A DNA stretch of 25,974 nucleotides from Bacilli bacterium (GTDB taxonomy: Bacteria > Bacillota_I > Bacilli_A > RFN20 > CAG-826). The notes beneath the pieces are model-generated. The model worked only from the letters and a program-made list of their open reading frames with translations, searched no databases and had not been told where the DNA came from. This document shows positions 15,011 to 22,719 of the stretch, piece after piece. The translations under genes and the position numbers were made by a program. The number at the start of each line of letters is the position of its first letter. Within the stretch, counting starts at the first letter, position 1. The stretch lies in contig CAAFZT010000007.1 in assembly GCA_900767605.1 (NCBI GenBank), forward strand, positions 1-25,974, read 5' to 3'.

Positions 15011-15316
15011 ATGAACATCAAAAAAGGTGATAAGGTCGTCGTTATCTCCGGCGCCGACAAAGGCAAAGAAGGGACCGTCCAACGCGTCTATCCGAAGCTC
15101 AATCGAGTCGTCGTCGAAGGTGTCAACGTCCATAAGAAGCACAAGAAGCCGACCCAATCTGTCCCTGAAGGCAGCATCGTCGACATCTACGCTCCGTTCG
15201 ATGCCAGCAATGTCATGGTCATCGATCCGAAAACGAAAAAGCCGACCCGTGTCTATCACAAGGTCGTCAAAGGCAAAAAGGTCCGCGTCGCGAAAAGCGG
15301 CGAGGTCCTTGACTAA
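15011..15316 (+). CDS. rplX: 50S ribosomal protein L24
   Basis: Assembly initiator near the tunnel exit. The 101 residues start with a KOW motif (KKGDKVVVISGADKGKEGTV, 4-23) and include VEGVNVHKKHKKP. Length is typical. An AAGGAGATAAGG ribosome-binding site precedes the ATG. rplE follows after 14 nt with AAGGAGG. Confidence 0.96.
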   Translation: MNIKKGDKVVVISGADKGKEGTVQRVYPKLNRVVVEGVNVHKKHKKPTQSVPEGSIVDIYAPFDASNVMVIDPKTKKPTRVYHKVVKGKKVRVAKSGEVLD

Positions 15317-15330
15317 GGAGGAAACGCTAA

Positions 15331-15930
15331 ATGGCAACTGCTAAGAAAGCCGTTAAGGCGGCCCCTGTGGAGGAAGAAAACGTGAAATACGTCAACCGCC
15401 TCCAAAAGAAATACAAAGAAGAAGTGCGTCCCGCTCTCGTGAAGGAATTCGGTTATTCCACCATCATGATGGCTCCACGCCTCGAAAAGATCGTCATCAA
15501 CATGGGTGTTGGTGATGCGACCCAAAATTCCAAAGCGTTGGATGACGCGGTTAATGACCTCACGATCATCGCGGGTCAGCACCCCGTCGTCACCAAGGCC
15601 AAGAAATCCATCGCGACCTTCAAAGTCCGCGAAGGACAGGCCATCGGCTGCAAAGTGACCCTTCGCGGCCAACGCATGTACGAATTCCTCGATAAGCTTG
15701 TCTCGATCGCCTTGCCTCGCGTCCGCGATTTCCGCGGTATCAGCAAGAACGCCTTCGACGGCCACGGCAATTACACCTTGGGCGTCAAGGAACAGCTCAT
15801 CTTCCCGGAAATTGACTATGATAAAGTGGCCAAGATCCGTGGTATGGACATCGTCTTTGTCACCACGGCGAAGAGCGACAAGGAAGCGTTTGCCCTCTTG
15901 GACAAAATGGGCTTCCCGTTCCGTAAGTAA
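15331..15930 (+). CDS. rplE: 50S ribosomal protein L5
   Basis: Binds 5S rRNA and forms a bridge to the 30S head. The canonical start NRLQKKYKEEVRPAL appears at about residue 22; the 21 preceding residues (Ala/Lys then Glu-rich) are an extension on the usual 179. The rest is standard: PRLEKIVINMGVGDA, VRDFRGISKNAFDGHGNYTLGVKEQLIFPEI. An AAGGAGG lies 10 nt before the extended ATG, supporting that start. Confidence 0.95.
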   Translation: MATAKKAVKAAPVEEENVKYVNRLQKKYKEEVRPALVKEFGYSTIMMAPRLEKIVINMGVGDATQNSKALDDAVNDLTIIAGQHPVVTKAKKSIATFKVREGQAIGCKVTLRGQRMYEFLDKLVSIALPRVRDFRGISKNAFDGHGNYTLGVKEQLIFPEIDYDKVAKIRGMDIVFVTTAKSDKEAFALLDKMGFPFRK

Positions 15931-15941
15931 GGAGACCGAAA

Positions 15942-16127
15942 ATGGCTAAGAAAAGTTTAATCAACAAATGCAACCGCAAGCAGAAGTTCTCCACTCGTGA
16001 GTACACTCGTTGCAAGCGTTGCGGCCGTCCTCACGGCGTCATCCGCCGCTTCGGCCTCTGCCGTATCTGCCTCCGTGAACTCGCCTACAAGGGCGAAATC
16101 CCGGGCATGAAAAAGGCCTCTTGGTAA
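15942..16127 (+). CDS. rpsZ: 30S ribosomal protein S14, zinc-binding type Z
   Basis: Assembles into the 30S head with S3 and S10. The 61-residue short form has the zinc knuckle C24-x2-C27 and C40-x2-C43, typical of Firmicutes S14 in this operon position, as opposed to the longer zinc-free form made under zinc limitation. GGAGA is 7 nt before the ATG. Confidence 0.97.
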   Translation: MAKKSLINKCNRKQKFSTREYTRCKRCGRPHGVIRRFGLCRICLRELAYKGEIPGMKKASW

Positions 16128-16146
16128 TGGAAAGGAGAAAGAAACA

Positions 16147-16560
16147 ATGAAAGCTATGAACGCTAATATTGGCGATCCAATCGCGGATATGCTCACCCGC
16201 ATCCGCAATGCGAACGCTCTTCGTTATGACGAAGTCTCCATGCCGCACTCCAAGATGAAAGAAAACATCGCGAAAATCCTTCAAAACGAAGGGTTCATCA
16301 ACGGTTTCAGCGTCGAAGAGAACGATGGAAAGAAAACCCTCAACGTCCTCCTCAAGTACAGCGCCTCCGGCGAACGTGCGATCACCAATTTGAAGAGAAT
16401 CTCCAAACCTGGTCTCCGCGTCTACTCTGAAGCGGACAAAATCCCGACGGTCTTGCATGGCCTTGGCATTGCCATCGTCAGCACCCCCAAGGGATTGCTC
16501 ACCGACTCCCAGGCTCGCAAAGCCAACGTCGGTGGCGAAGTCCTCTGCTACATTTGGTAA
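16147..16560 (+). CDS. rpsH: 30S ribosomal protein S8
   Basis: Central 16S rRNA-binding protein; in E. coli it also represses the spc operon. The 137 residues start a few codons before the usual MxxxDPIADMLTRIRNAN and contain the C-terminal VISTPKGLLTDSQARKANVGGEVLCYIW-type end (here IVSTPKG...). A GGAGA site precedes ATG 16147; a second in-frame ATG at 16159 would give a more typical length. Confidence 0.95.
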   Translation: MKAMNANIGDPIADMLTRIRNANALRYDEVSMPHSKMKENIAKILQNEGFINGFSVEENDGKKTLNVLLKYSASGERAITNLKRISKPGLRVYSEADKIPTVLHGLGIAIVSTPKGLLTDSQARKANVGGEVLCYIW

Positions 16561-16581
16561 TAGAGAAAGGAAGAAAACAAA

Positions 16582-17133
16582 ATGTCTCGTATCGGATTTA
16601 AACCCGTCGTTCTTCCTGAAGGCGTCACGGCGAACTTCGCCAACGGCGTCATCACCGTCAAAGGATCCAAAGGCGAATTAAGCGTGAGCGTCCCCGCTCT
16701 CGTGAGCGTCGAGGTCAAAGACGGAGCGATCCATTGCACCGTTAAGGGCAATGAAATCGAAGAGCGCACTTTGCACGGAACGACCCGTGCCAACATCCAC
16801 AACGCCGTTGTCGGCGTTTCCGAAGGTTACAAGAAAGAACTTGAAATCGTCGGTATCGGTTATCGCTGCGCCATGCGCGGAAATGCCATCGTTCTCAACG
16901 TTGGCTTCTCCCACGAAGTCGTCCTTCAACCGATTGAAGGGGTCAAAATCACCTGCAAAGATGAAACCCACATCGCCGTCGAAGGTATCGACAAGCAAAA
17001 GGTCGGCCAAATGGCTGCCCTCATCCACGACACCAAGCGTCCGGAACCTTATGGTGGCAAAGGAATCAAATACAAGGGCGAACACATCATCCGCAAGGAA
17101 GGTAAGCGCGCCGCTGCCACTGGCAAGAAGTAA
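16582..17133 (+). CDS. rplF: 50S ribosomal protein L6
   Basis: Sits near the factor-binding site by the sarcin-ricin loop. The 183 residues match the family, with MSRIGFKPVVLPEGV, the VVGVSEGYKKELEIVGIGYR repeat junction, and the signature PEPYGGKGIKYKGEHIIRKEGK (about 151-172). AGAAAGGAAG precedes the ATG. Confidence 0.97.
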   Translation: MSRIGFKPVVLPEGVTANFANGVITVKGSKGELSVSVPALVSVEVKDGAIHCTVKGNEIEERTLHGTTRANIHNAVVGVSEGYKKELEIVGIGYRCAMRGNAIVLNVGFSHEVVLQPIEGVKITCKDETHIAVEGIDKQKVGQMAALIHDTKRPEPYGGKGIKYKGEHIIRKEGKRAAATGKK

Positions 17134-17148
17134 TAGGAGTGAGATGCT

Positions 17149-17505
17149 ATGATTGAAAAAGAATCGAGAAACGTCGCCCGCGTTCGCAAACACGTTCGCG
17201 TTCGCGCCAAAGTCTCCGGCACGGCCGAAAAACCGCGCCTCTGCGTCTTCCGCTCCAATAAAAACATTGAAGCGCAAATCATCGACGATACGAAGGGAAT
17301 CACCCTCGTCTCCAGCTCGTCTACGCAATTGAAGCTCGAAAACGGCGGAAACTGCGAAGCGGCTGCCAAAGTCGGTGCTGATCTTGCCGCCAAAGCCAAA
17401 GCCAAAGGCATCGAAATTGTTGCCTTCGACCGCGGCGGATACCTCTACCACGGCCGCGTCGCTGCGTTAGCCGATGCTGCGCGCGAAGGCGGACTTAAGT
17501 TCTAA
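17149..17505 (+). CDS. rplR: 50S ribosomal protein L18
   Basis: Binds 5S rRNA with L5. The 118 residues contain the basic N-terminus RVRKHVRVRAKVSGTAEKPRLCVFRS and the end VAFDRGGYLYHGRVAALADAAREGGLKF, all standard. TAGGAG lies 8-9 nt before the ATG. Confidence 0.97.
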   Translation: MIEKESRNVARVRKHVRVRAKVSGTAEKPRLCVFRSNKNIEAQIIDDTKGITLVSSSSTQLKLENGGNCEAAAKVGADLAAKAKAKGIEIVAFDRGGYLYHGRVAALADAAREGGLKF

Positions 17506-17516
17506 GGAGAAGGACC

Positions 17517-18254
17517 ATGGAAGAAGAAAACAAAGTCAATGCCCCGGCGGAAAACGTCGAGGAACAAGCCTCTGCTAAAAGCGGATACGAGCCCCATGGC
17601 TCGGCCGCCGCTCCCCGTCCTGGGGATCGCAAAGACGCTTCCCACCGTGGACGTCCGTCTGAAAGACGTGGCGGTCGCGGCGGATTCCATCGTGGAAACG
17701 ACGATGGATTGACCGAGCGCGTGGTTGCTATCAACCGCGTTTCCAAGACGGTTCAAGGCGGAAAACACGTCCGCTTCTCCGCTCTCGCCGTTGTTGGCGA
17801 TGGAAAAGGCAAATATGGCTTCGCGATGTCGAAGTCGGGCGAAGTCCCCGATGCCATCAAAAAGTCGTTGGCCGCTGCTCGCAAACAAATGTATTCCGTT
17901 CCCCTCCTTAAGGGAACGATCACCCATGACGTCGAAGGCGTTTTCGGATCGACCAAGGTCGTCTTGAAACCGGCTCCGGCTGGCACGGGTATCGTCGCTG
18001 GCGGTGCTGTCCGCGCCATCGTCGAACTCGCTGGTGTCAAGAACATCGTTGCCAAGGTTTACGGTTCCCGTACCCCGATCAACGTGATTCGCGCCACCTC
18101 GGCTGGCCTTCTCTCCCTCAAGGAGTACGATAAGGTCATGATCCTCCGTGGCAAGAAGACCCCGGAACAAATCAAAGCCAAACATGATGCGGAACGCGCC
18201 GCCCACAAAGCTGCGATGGCCGCTAAAAAAGATGCCTCGAAAGGAGATAAGTAA
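17517..18254 (+). CDS. rpsE: 30S ribosomal protein S5 with extended N- and C-termini
   Basis: Takes part in decoding fidelity and the mRNA entry channel. The canonical core (about 60-220) includes ERVVAINRVSKTVQGGKHVRFSALAVVGDGKGK and APAGTGIVAGGAVRAIVELAG. At 245 residues it is far longer than the usual 160-170. An N-terminal tail has an acidic part then an Arg/Gly-rich RGG-like part (about 40-58), and a Lys/Ala-rich tail closes the protein (about 220-245). The Shine-Dalgarno AAGGAG before ATG 17517 supports the full start. rplO follows directly; rpmD, usually in between, is absent. Confidence 0.95.
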   Translation: MEEENKVNAPAENVEEQASAKSGYEPHGSAAAPRPGDRKDASHRGRPSERRGGRGGFHRGNDDGLTERVVAINRVSKTVQGGKHVRFSALAVVGDGKGKYGFAMSKSGEVPDAIKKSLAAARKQMYSVPLLKGTITHDVEGVFGSTKVVLKPAPAGTGIVAGGAVRAIVELAGVKNIVAKVYGSRTPINVIRATSAGLLSLKEYDKVMILRGKKTPEQIKAKHDAERAAHKAAMAAKKDASKGDK

Positions 18255-18256
18255 TC

Positions 18257-18712
18257 ATGACGAACCTTCATAATCTCCACAACGCCCCCGGCGCGAAGAC
18301 GGATGCCTTCCGCAAGGGCCGTGGCCGCGGATCCGGAAACGGAAAGACCGCTGGCAAAGGCACGAAGGGGCAGGGTGCCCACGCCCACACCAAGAAGAAC
18401 GGATTCGAAGGCGGACAAACGCCAATCGCTCGCCGTCTTCCGAAGTTTGGCGCTCGTAAAACCCACCACAACAACCCGACCGTCTACGCGACGATCAGCC
18501 TCAATACTCTTGAAAAGTATTTCCAAGAGGGCGAAACGGTTACCACCGCTATCCTTCTTGAAAAGAAAATCATCAAGAAAGAACTCAGCGGCGTGAAAGT
18601 CCTCGGCAATGGCAAGCTCACCAAGAAGCTCGTCGTCGAAGCGAAGGCCTTCTCTGCCTCTGCGAAGAAAGCGATTGAGGACCTCGGCGGCGAAGCCAAG
18701 GTTATTGCCTAA
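18257..18712 (+). CDS. rplO: 50S ribosomal protein L15
   Basis: Late-assembly 50S protein. The 151 residues begin with the conserved LHNLHNAPGAK and the Gly/Lys-rich GRGRGSGNGKTAGKGTKGQGA segment, then GFEGGQTPIARRLPKFG. The Shine-Dalgarno AAAGGAG lies in the rpsE tail codons. Its stop overlaps the secY start (TAATG). Confidence 0.97.
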   Translation: MTNLHNLHNAPGAKTDAFRKGRGRGSGNGKTAGKGTKGQGAHAHTKKNGFEGGQTPIARRLPKFGARKTHHNNPTVYATISLNTLEKYFQEGETVTTAILLEKKIIKKELSGVKVLGNGKLTKKLVVEAKAFSASAKKAIEDLGGEAKVIA

Positions 18713-20070
18713 TGCATAAGTTCGTCTCGATCTTCAAAAACAAGGAGATTGTTGGCCGTATCTTCTTTACGGTCATGATTCTCTTCGTCATCAGGATCGG
18801 GGCGGCTATCTCGGTTCCGGGCGTCCATGCCGAAGCGGAATTGCAAAATGCAATGAACTCCGGCAGCGCCCTGGCCTTGATGGATTTGTTGGGCGGGGGA
18901 GCGCTTTCGAACTTCTCTGTCTTTGCCCTAGGGGTCTCGCCTTACATTACCGCTCAGATCATCATCGAGCTCCTCTCGAAGGACGTATTGCCCGCGTTGA
19001 CGGATTTATCCAAACAAGGACAATATGGCCGCAAGAAGATCGAAATGGCGACCCGTTACCTATCCTTGCTTCTCGGCGCCGTCCAGGCTTATGGCATCAT
19101 CAAGACGATGCAGAATTCAAGCTACATTACCTTGACCCTTACCGATAATTTCTGGACGTATCTTTATATCGTCACCGTCATGCTCGCGGGCTCCATGCTT
19201 ACGATGTGGCTGGGCGATCAAATCACCGAAAAAGGATTGGGCAACGGCATTTCCGTCATTATCTTTGCCGGCTGTGTGCGCAGCCTTCCCATCCAGATTC
19301 ACACGGCATTTACCAAGTGGATCAGTCAAAACCAAGGAATGGGCTCGAACGCTTTGATTCGTGGCTCCTTCCAATTCGTCTTATATATCCTCGCGCTTGT
19401 GGCGATTACCGGCGGAGTTGTGTTCTTTGAACTCTCCCGTCGGAAAATCCCTGTCCAGCATGCGGGAAAAGGCGGACAAACGGCCTCTATGGCCCGTGCC
19501 TCCTTCCTCCCCATCAAGATTAATAGCGCTGGGGTTATTCCCGTTATCTTCGCGTCTTCCATCATGATGGCGCCTTCGGTTGTTGCGAGTTTCATTTCCG
19601 CGGATGCGGCAAATGCGCAATGGCTCCAAATCTTCAATTATTCGGCCATGTATGAAATGCCATGGTTTGATGGGAAAACTTGGAGCATGCCGTGGGGCTT
19701 GCTCATTTACGTGACGTTGATCATCGTCTTCACATTCTTCTATGCTCAGATGCAGATCGACCCCGAACAGATGGCAGACAATTTCCAAAAGAACGGTTCC
19801 TATATCCCGGGCATTCGCCCTGGGAAAGAAACCGAGCGATACGTTTCGAAGGTTTTAAACCGCGTGACCTGCATTGGCGCGTTAGCCCTCGCTGTGATTT
19901 CCTTGCTTCCGATTGCCTTGACTTTGTCTGGCATCTTCGGAACGGATACTTCGCTTGCGATTGGCGGCACCGGCATGATCATCGTGGTCGGCGTTTGCAT
20001 TGAGCTCAATGCGCAAATCGATGGTTTGCTCGCCGGAAAATCTTTTGAGCAAGTTCAAGGAGGCATGTAA
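18712..20070 (+). CDS. secY: Protein translocase subunit SecY
   Basis: Pore of the Sec translocon in the cytoplasmic membrane. The 452-residue protein has the ten hydrophobic segments expected and family marks such as IRIGAAISVPGV (first helix), GGGALSNFSVFALGVSPYITAQIIIELL (plug and helix 2), WLGDQITEKGLGNGISVIIFAGC, the PIKINSAGVIPVIFASSI block, and NGSYIPGIRPGKETERY. It starts within the rplO stop. It would insert the VanZ/Ig-like protein upstream, among many others. adk follows with AAGGAGG inside the secY end. Confidence 0.97.
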   Translation: MHKFVSIFKNKEIVGRIFFTVMILFVIRIGAAISVPGVHAEAELQNAMNSGSALALMDLLGGGALSNFSVFALGVSPYITAQIIIELLSKDVLPALTDLSKQGQYGRKKIEMATRYLSLLLGAVQAYGIIKTMQNSSYITLTLTDNFWTYLYIVTVMLAGSMLTMWLGDQITEKGLGNGISVIIFAGCVRSLPIQIHTAFTKWISQNQGMGSNALIRGSFQFVLYILALVAITGGVVFFELSRRKIPVQHAGKGGQTASMARASFLPIKINSAGVIPVIFASSIMMAPSVVASFISADAANAQWLQIFNYSAMYEMPWFDGKTWSMPWGLLIYVTLIIVFTFFYAQMQIDPEQMADNFQKNGSYIPGIRPGKETERYVSKVLNRVTCIGALALAVISLLPIALTLSGIFGTDTSLAIGGTGMIIVVGVCIELNAQIDGLLAGKSFEQVQGGM

Positions 20071-20072
20071 GC

Positions 20073-20726
20073 ATGTTGAATATCATCCTCATGGGCCCGC
20101 CGGGAGCCGGGAAAGGCACCCAAGCGACCCGTATTGTTGACGCTTTCCACATCCCTCATATCTCCACTGGCGATATGTTCCGTGAAGCCATCTCCCAAGG
20201 CACCCCGCTCGGATTGAAGGCGAAAGCCATCATCGAACGTGGAGACTTGGTTCCCGATGACGTCACGATCGGCTTGGTCCGCGAGAGACTTTCTCGCCCG
20301 GACTGTGCCAATGGCTATCTTCTCGACGGTTTCCCTCGCACGTTGGTTCAAGCAGAAGCTTTGAAACAAATGGGCCCGGAAATTGACCGAAAGGTTTCCA
20401 TGGTCGTCGACATTGTTGTTGAAGACAGTGAACTCGTTCGTCGCATCAGCGGCCGTCGTGTTTGCTCCAAATGTGGCGCTTCCTATCACATTCAGGATAT
20501 GAAGCCGCAAAAGGAAGGCATCTGCGATCACTGCGGCACGGAACTGATTCAGCGCAAAGACGATAACGAAGCCTCGCTCCAAATTCGTTTGGAAAACTAT
20601 TACAAGCAAACAGCTCCGCTTCAGGATTTCTACAAAAAAGAAGGGGTTTACCACGGCTTTGATGGCAAAGTGGATGCCCAAACTCTTTTTGAAGAGATTT
20701 GTTCTCTTCTTGAGGCGAACAAGTGA
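20073..20726 (+). CDS. adk: Adenylate kinase, zinc-binding long form
   Basis: Interconverts ATP + AMP and 2 ADP in the cytosol. The 217-residue protein has the P-loop GPPGAGKGT (8-16), the AMP-site STGDMFRE and LLDGFPRT motifs, and a long lid with a four-Cys zinc site C131-x2-C134 and C151-x2-C154, as in Gram-positive enzymes. The stop TGA overlaps the GTG start of map. Its place between secY and map is standard in Firmicutes. Confidence 0.97.
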   Translation: MLNIILMGPPGAGKGTQATRIVDAFHIPHISTGDMFREAISQGTPLGLKAKAIIERGDLVPDDVTIGLVRERLSRPDCANGYLLDGFPRTLVQAEALKQMGPEIDRKVSMVVDIVVEDSELVRRISGRRVCSKCGASYHIQDMKPQKEGICDHCGTELIQRKDDNEASLQIRLENYYKQTAPLQDFYKKEGVYHGFDGKVDAQTLFEEICSLLEANK

Positions 20727-21472
20727 TCATCATCAAATCGCCACGCGAAATCGACCTCATGCGTGAGGCCGGTCGCGTGGCTGCCTTGGTTTTTGAAGAG
20801 GTTGGACCAATGGTTCAGCCCGGAGTCAGCACCGCATTCTTGGACGAACAAGTCGAGCGTGTGATGCGTCAGAACGGGGCAATCCCTGCTGAGAAGGGCT
20901 ATTACGGCTATCCGGCATCGGTTTGCACCAGCGTGAACGAAGTGATTCTTCACGGGATCCCCTCCTCCAAACAAATTCTCCGCGATGGCGACATCATTTC
21001 TCTGGATTTGGTCACCAAGAAGAACGGCTATTGCGGCGACGCTTGCCGAACCTACGAAGTAGGAATTTGTGGCGAGCGGCAAAAAAGAATGATTGCAATT
21101 GCCAAGGAATGCTTCGATAATGCTATGGCCCTGGTAAAACCAGGGGTGCATCTTGGTGACGTTTGCCACGCCATCGAGGAAACCGCCAAGAAATACGGCT
21201 GCAGCGTCGCCCGGGATTATACCGGACACGGAATCGGCCGCGAAATGCACGAAGATCCCTACATTCCCTGCTATGGAACCCCGGGTACTGGCCCGGTTCT
21301 TAGGGAAGGGATGACCATTTGCATCGAGCCAATGATCTTCGAACACCATAACGCAGTCCGCGTCCTCAAAGATGGCTGGACGGTTGTGTCGAAGGACAAA
21401 GGCCTGACCGCCCATTATGAAAACACAGTGGCGGTTACCAAAGATGGTTGCGAGATCCTCACGAAAATTTAA
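20723..21472 (+). CDS. map: Methionine aminopeptidase, type I
   Basis: Removes the initiator Met from new proteins. The 249-residue enzyme has the five metal ligands D95, D106, H169, E202 and E233 and the catalytic H77, each offset by two from the E. coli numbering, so the active site is complete. The GHGIGREMHEDP block is conserved. It starts with GTG overlapping the adk stop (GTGA), with GAGG upstream. No N-terminal SH3-like extension is present. Confidence 0.97.
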   Translation: MIIIKSPREIDLMREAGRVAALVFEEVGPMVQPGVSTAFLDEQVERVMRQNGAIPAEKGYYGYPASVCTSVNEVILHGIPSSKQILRDGDIISLDLVTKKNGYCGDACRTYEVGICGERQKRMIAIAKECFDNAMALVKPGVHLGDVCHAIEETAKKYGCSVARDYTGHGIGREMHEDPYIPCYGTPGTGPVLREGMTICIEPMIFEHHNAVRVLKDGWTVVSKDKGLTAHYENTVAVTKDGCEILTKI

Positions 21473-21499
21473 TCGAGGGCAGAAAGGAGAAGCTGTTTT

Positions 21500-21721
21500 T
21501 TGAGCAAAGAAGATTGCATTGAAGTCGAAGCAACCGTTGTGGAATGTCTTCCCAACGCGAACTTCAAGGTGAAATTGCAAACGGGCGTTGTGGTCCAAGC
21601 CTGCGTTTCGGGAAAAATCCGTATGAACTACATTCGAATTCTCCCCGGTGATCGGGTCACCGTCCAATTCTCACCGTATGATTTAACACGTGGGCGTATT
21701 ACGTTCCGCTATAGGAACTGA
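21500..21721 (+). CDS. infA: Translation initiation factor IF-1
   Basis: OB-fold factor that occupies the 30S A site during initiation. The 73 residues span the family length: EDCIEVEATVVECLPNANFKVKL, MNYIRILPGDRVTV, and SPYDLTRGRITFRYR. The start is TTG at 21500, with AAAGGAGA about 10 nt upstream; a rare start codon fits low-level production. No KOW-domain gene lies between map and infA, unlike Bacillus. Confidence 0.95.
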   Translation: MSKEDCIEVEATVVECLPNANFKVKLQTGVVVQACVSGKIRMNYIRILPGDRVTVQFSPYDLTRGRITFRYRN

Positions 21722-21743
21722 ATCCAATTAGGAGTAAAAAAAC

Positions 21744-21857
21744 ATGAAAGTCAGACCGTCTGTCAAGCCGATTTGCGATAAATGCAAAGTCATTCGGCGC
21801 CATGGCAAAGTCATGGTCATTTGCTCCAACCCCAAGCACAAACAGCGTCAGGGTTGA
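21744..21857 (+). CDS. rpmJ: 50S ribosomal protein L36
   Basis: Tiny zinc-ribbon protein of 37 residues: MKVRPSVKPICDKCKVI start, C11 and C14, then C27 and H32, ending KQRQG. This four-ligand C-x2-C...C-x4-H pattern is the zinc form. TTAGGAG lies about 8 nt before the ATG. Stop is TGA. It falls between infA and rpsM as in most Firmicutes. Confidence 0.96.
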   Translation: MKVRPSVKPICDKCKVIRRHGKVMVICSNPKHKQRQG

Positions 21858-21885
21858 TGAGCGTTAGAAAGGAATCGTAGCAAAT

Positions 21886-22260
21886 ATGGCACGTATTGCT
21901 GGGGTTGATATCCCAAATGAAAAGCGCATCGTTGTCTCCCTTACCTACATCTACGGTATCGGAAACACGACTGCCACGAAAATCTGCGACGCCGCTGGTG
22001 TCTCGGTCGATATTCGCACCAAGAACCTTACCGACGAGCAGCTCACCGCGCTTCGTTCCGAAGTTGCGAAATACCGCACCGAAGGCGACCTTCGCCGTGA
22101 GGTTGCGCTTAACATCAAACGTTTAACGGAAATCGGATGCTATCGTGGTATCCGTCACAAGAGAGGCCTCCCCGTTCGCGGCCAACGTACTCGCACCAAT
22201 GCTCGTACGCGCAAAGGTAAGAGAAAGACCATTGCGAACAAGAAGGAAGCGACGAGGTAA
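21886..22260 (+). CDS. rpsM: 30S ribosomal protein S13
   Basis: 30S head protein contacting P-site tRNA and the 50S subunit. The 124 residues include MARIAGVDIPNEKRIVVSLTYIYGIG, the RGIRHKRGLPVRGQRTRTNARTRKG signature and a basic tail. AAAGGA precedes the start. rpsK follows after 14 nt. Confidence 0.97.
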   Translation: MARIAGVDIPNEKRIVVSLTYIYGIGNTTATKICDAAGVSVDIRTKNLTDEQLTALRSEVAKYRTEGDLRREVALNIKRLTEIGCYRGIRHKRGLPVRGQRTRTNARTRKGKRKTIANKKEATR

Positions 22261-22274
22261 GGAGGTAAATAACA

Positions 22275-22670
22275 ATGGCTGATTCTAAGAAAACCACCGC
22301 CCGCAAGAAGAAGATTAAACGCTCCTTCACCAAAGGCGTTGCTCACATCCACAGCACCTTCAACAATACCATCGTCACCATCACGGATCCCCAAGGCAAT
22401 GTTATTGCCTGGAGTTCTGCCGGTGCCTTGGGATACAAAGGCGCTAAAAAAGCTACCCCGTTCGCGGCTCAACTCGCTGCCGAAGCAGCTGGCAAAACCG
22501 CTTTCGATCAAGGCCTTCGCCAAGTCGAAGTTGAGGTCAAAGGTCCAGGTGCCGGCCGTGAATCCGCGGTTCGCGCGTTGACGACGGTTGGACTCCAAGT
22601 CCTTTCCATCGAAGACACCACCCCAATCCCTCACAACGGCTGCCGTCCGCCCAAGCGTCCTCGCGGCTAG
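22275..22670 (+). CDS. rpsK: 30S ribosomal protein S11
   Basis: Platform protein contacting the 3' part of 16S rRNA. The 131 residues have a short Lys-rich N-terminus, then GVAHIHSTFNNTIVTITD, GPGAGRESAVRAL and the end PIPHNGCRPPKRPRG. AAGGAGG is 8-9 nt before the ATG. rpsD, which separates rpsK and rpoA in some bacteria, is not here. Confidence 0.97.
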   Translation: MADSKKTTARKKKIKRSFTKGVAHIHSTFNNTIVTITDPQGNVIAWSSAGALGYKGAKKATPFAAQLAAEAAGKTAFDQGLRQVEVEVKGPGAGRESAVRALTTVGLQVLSIEDTTPIPHNGCRPPKRPRG

Positions 22671-22719
22671 TCCTGTATTTCTAAATCGCTACACTAGCTA
22701 ACCAATAGGAGGATTATTA

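Noticed and set aside
20648..21667. A 339-codon minus-strand open frame opposite map
   Set aside because: It is the mirror of map and parts of adk and infA; no ribosome-binding site or family resemblance.
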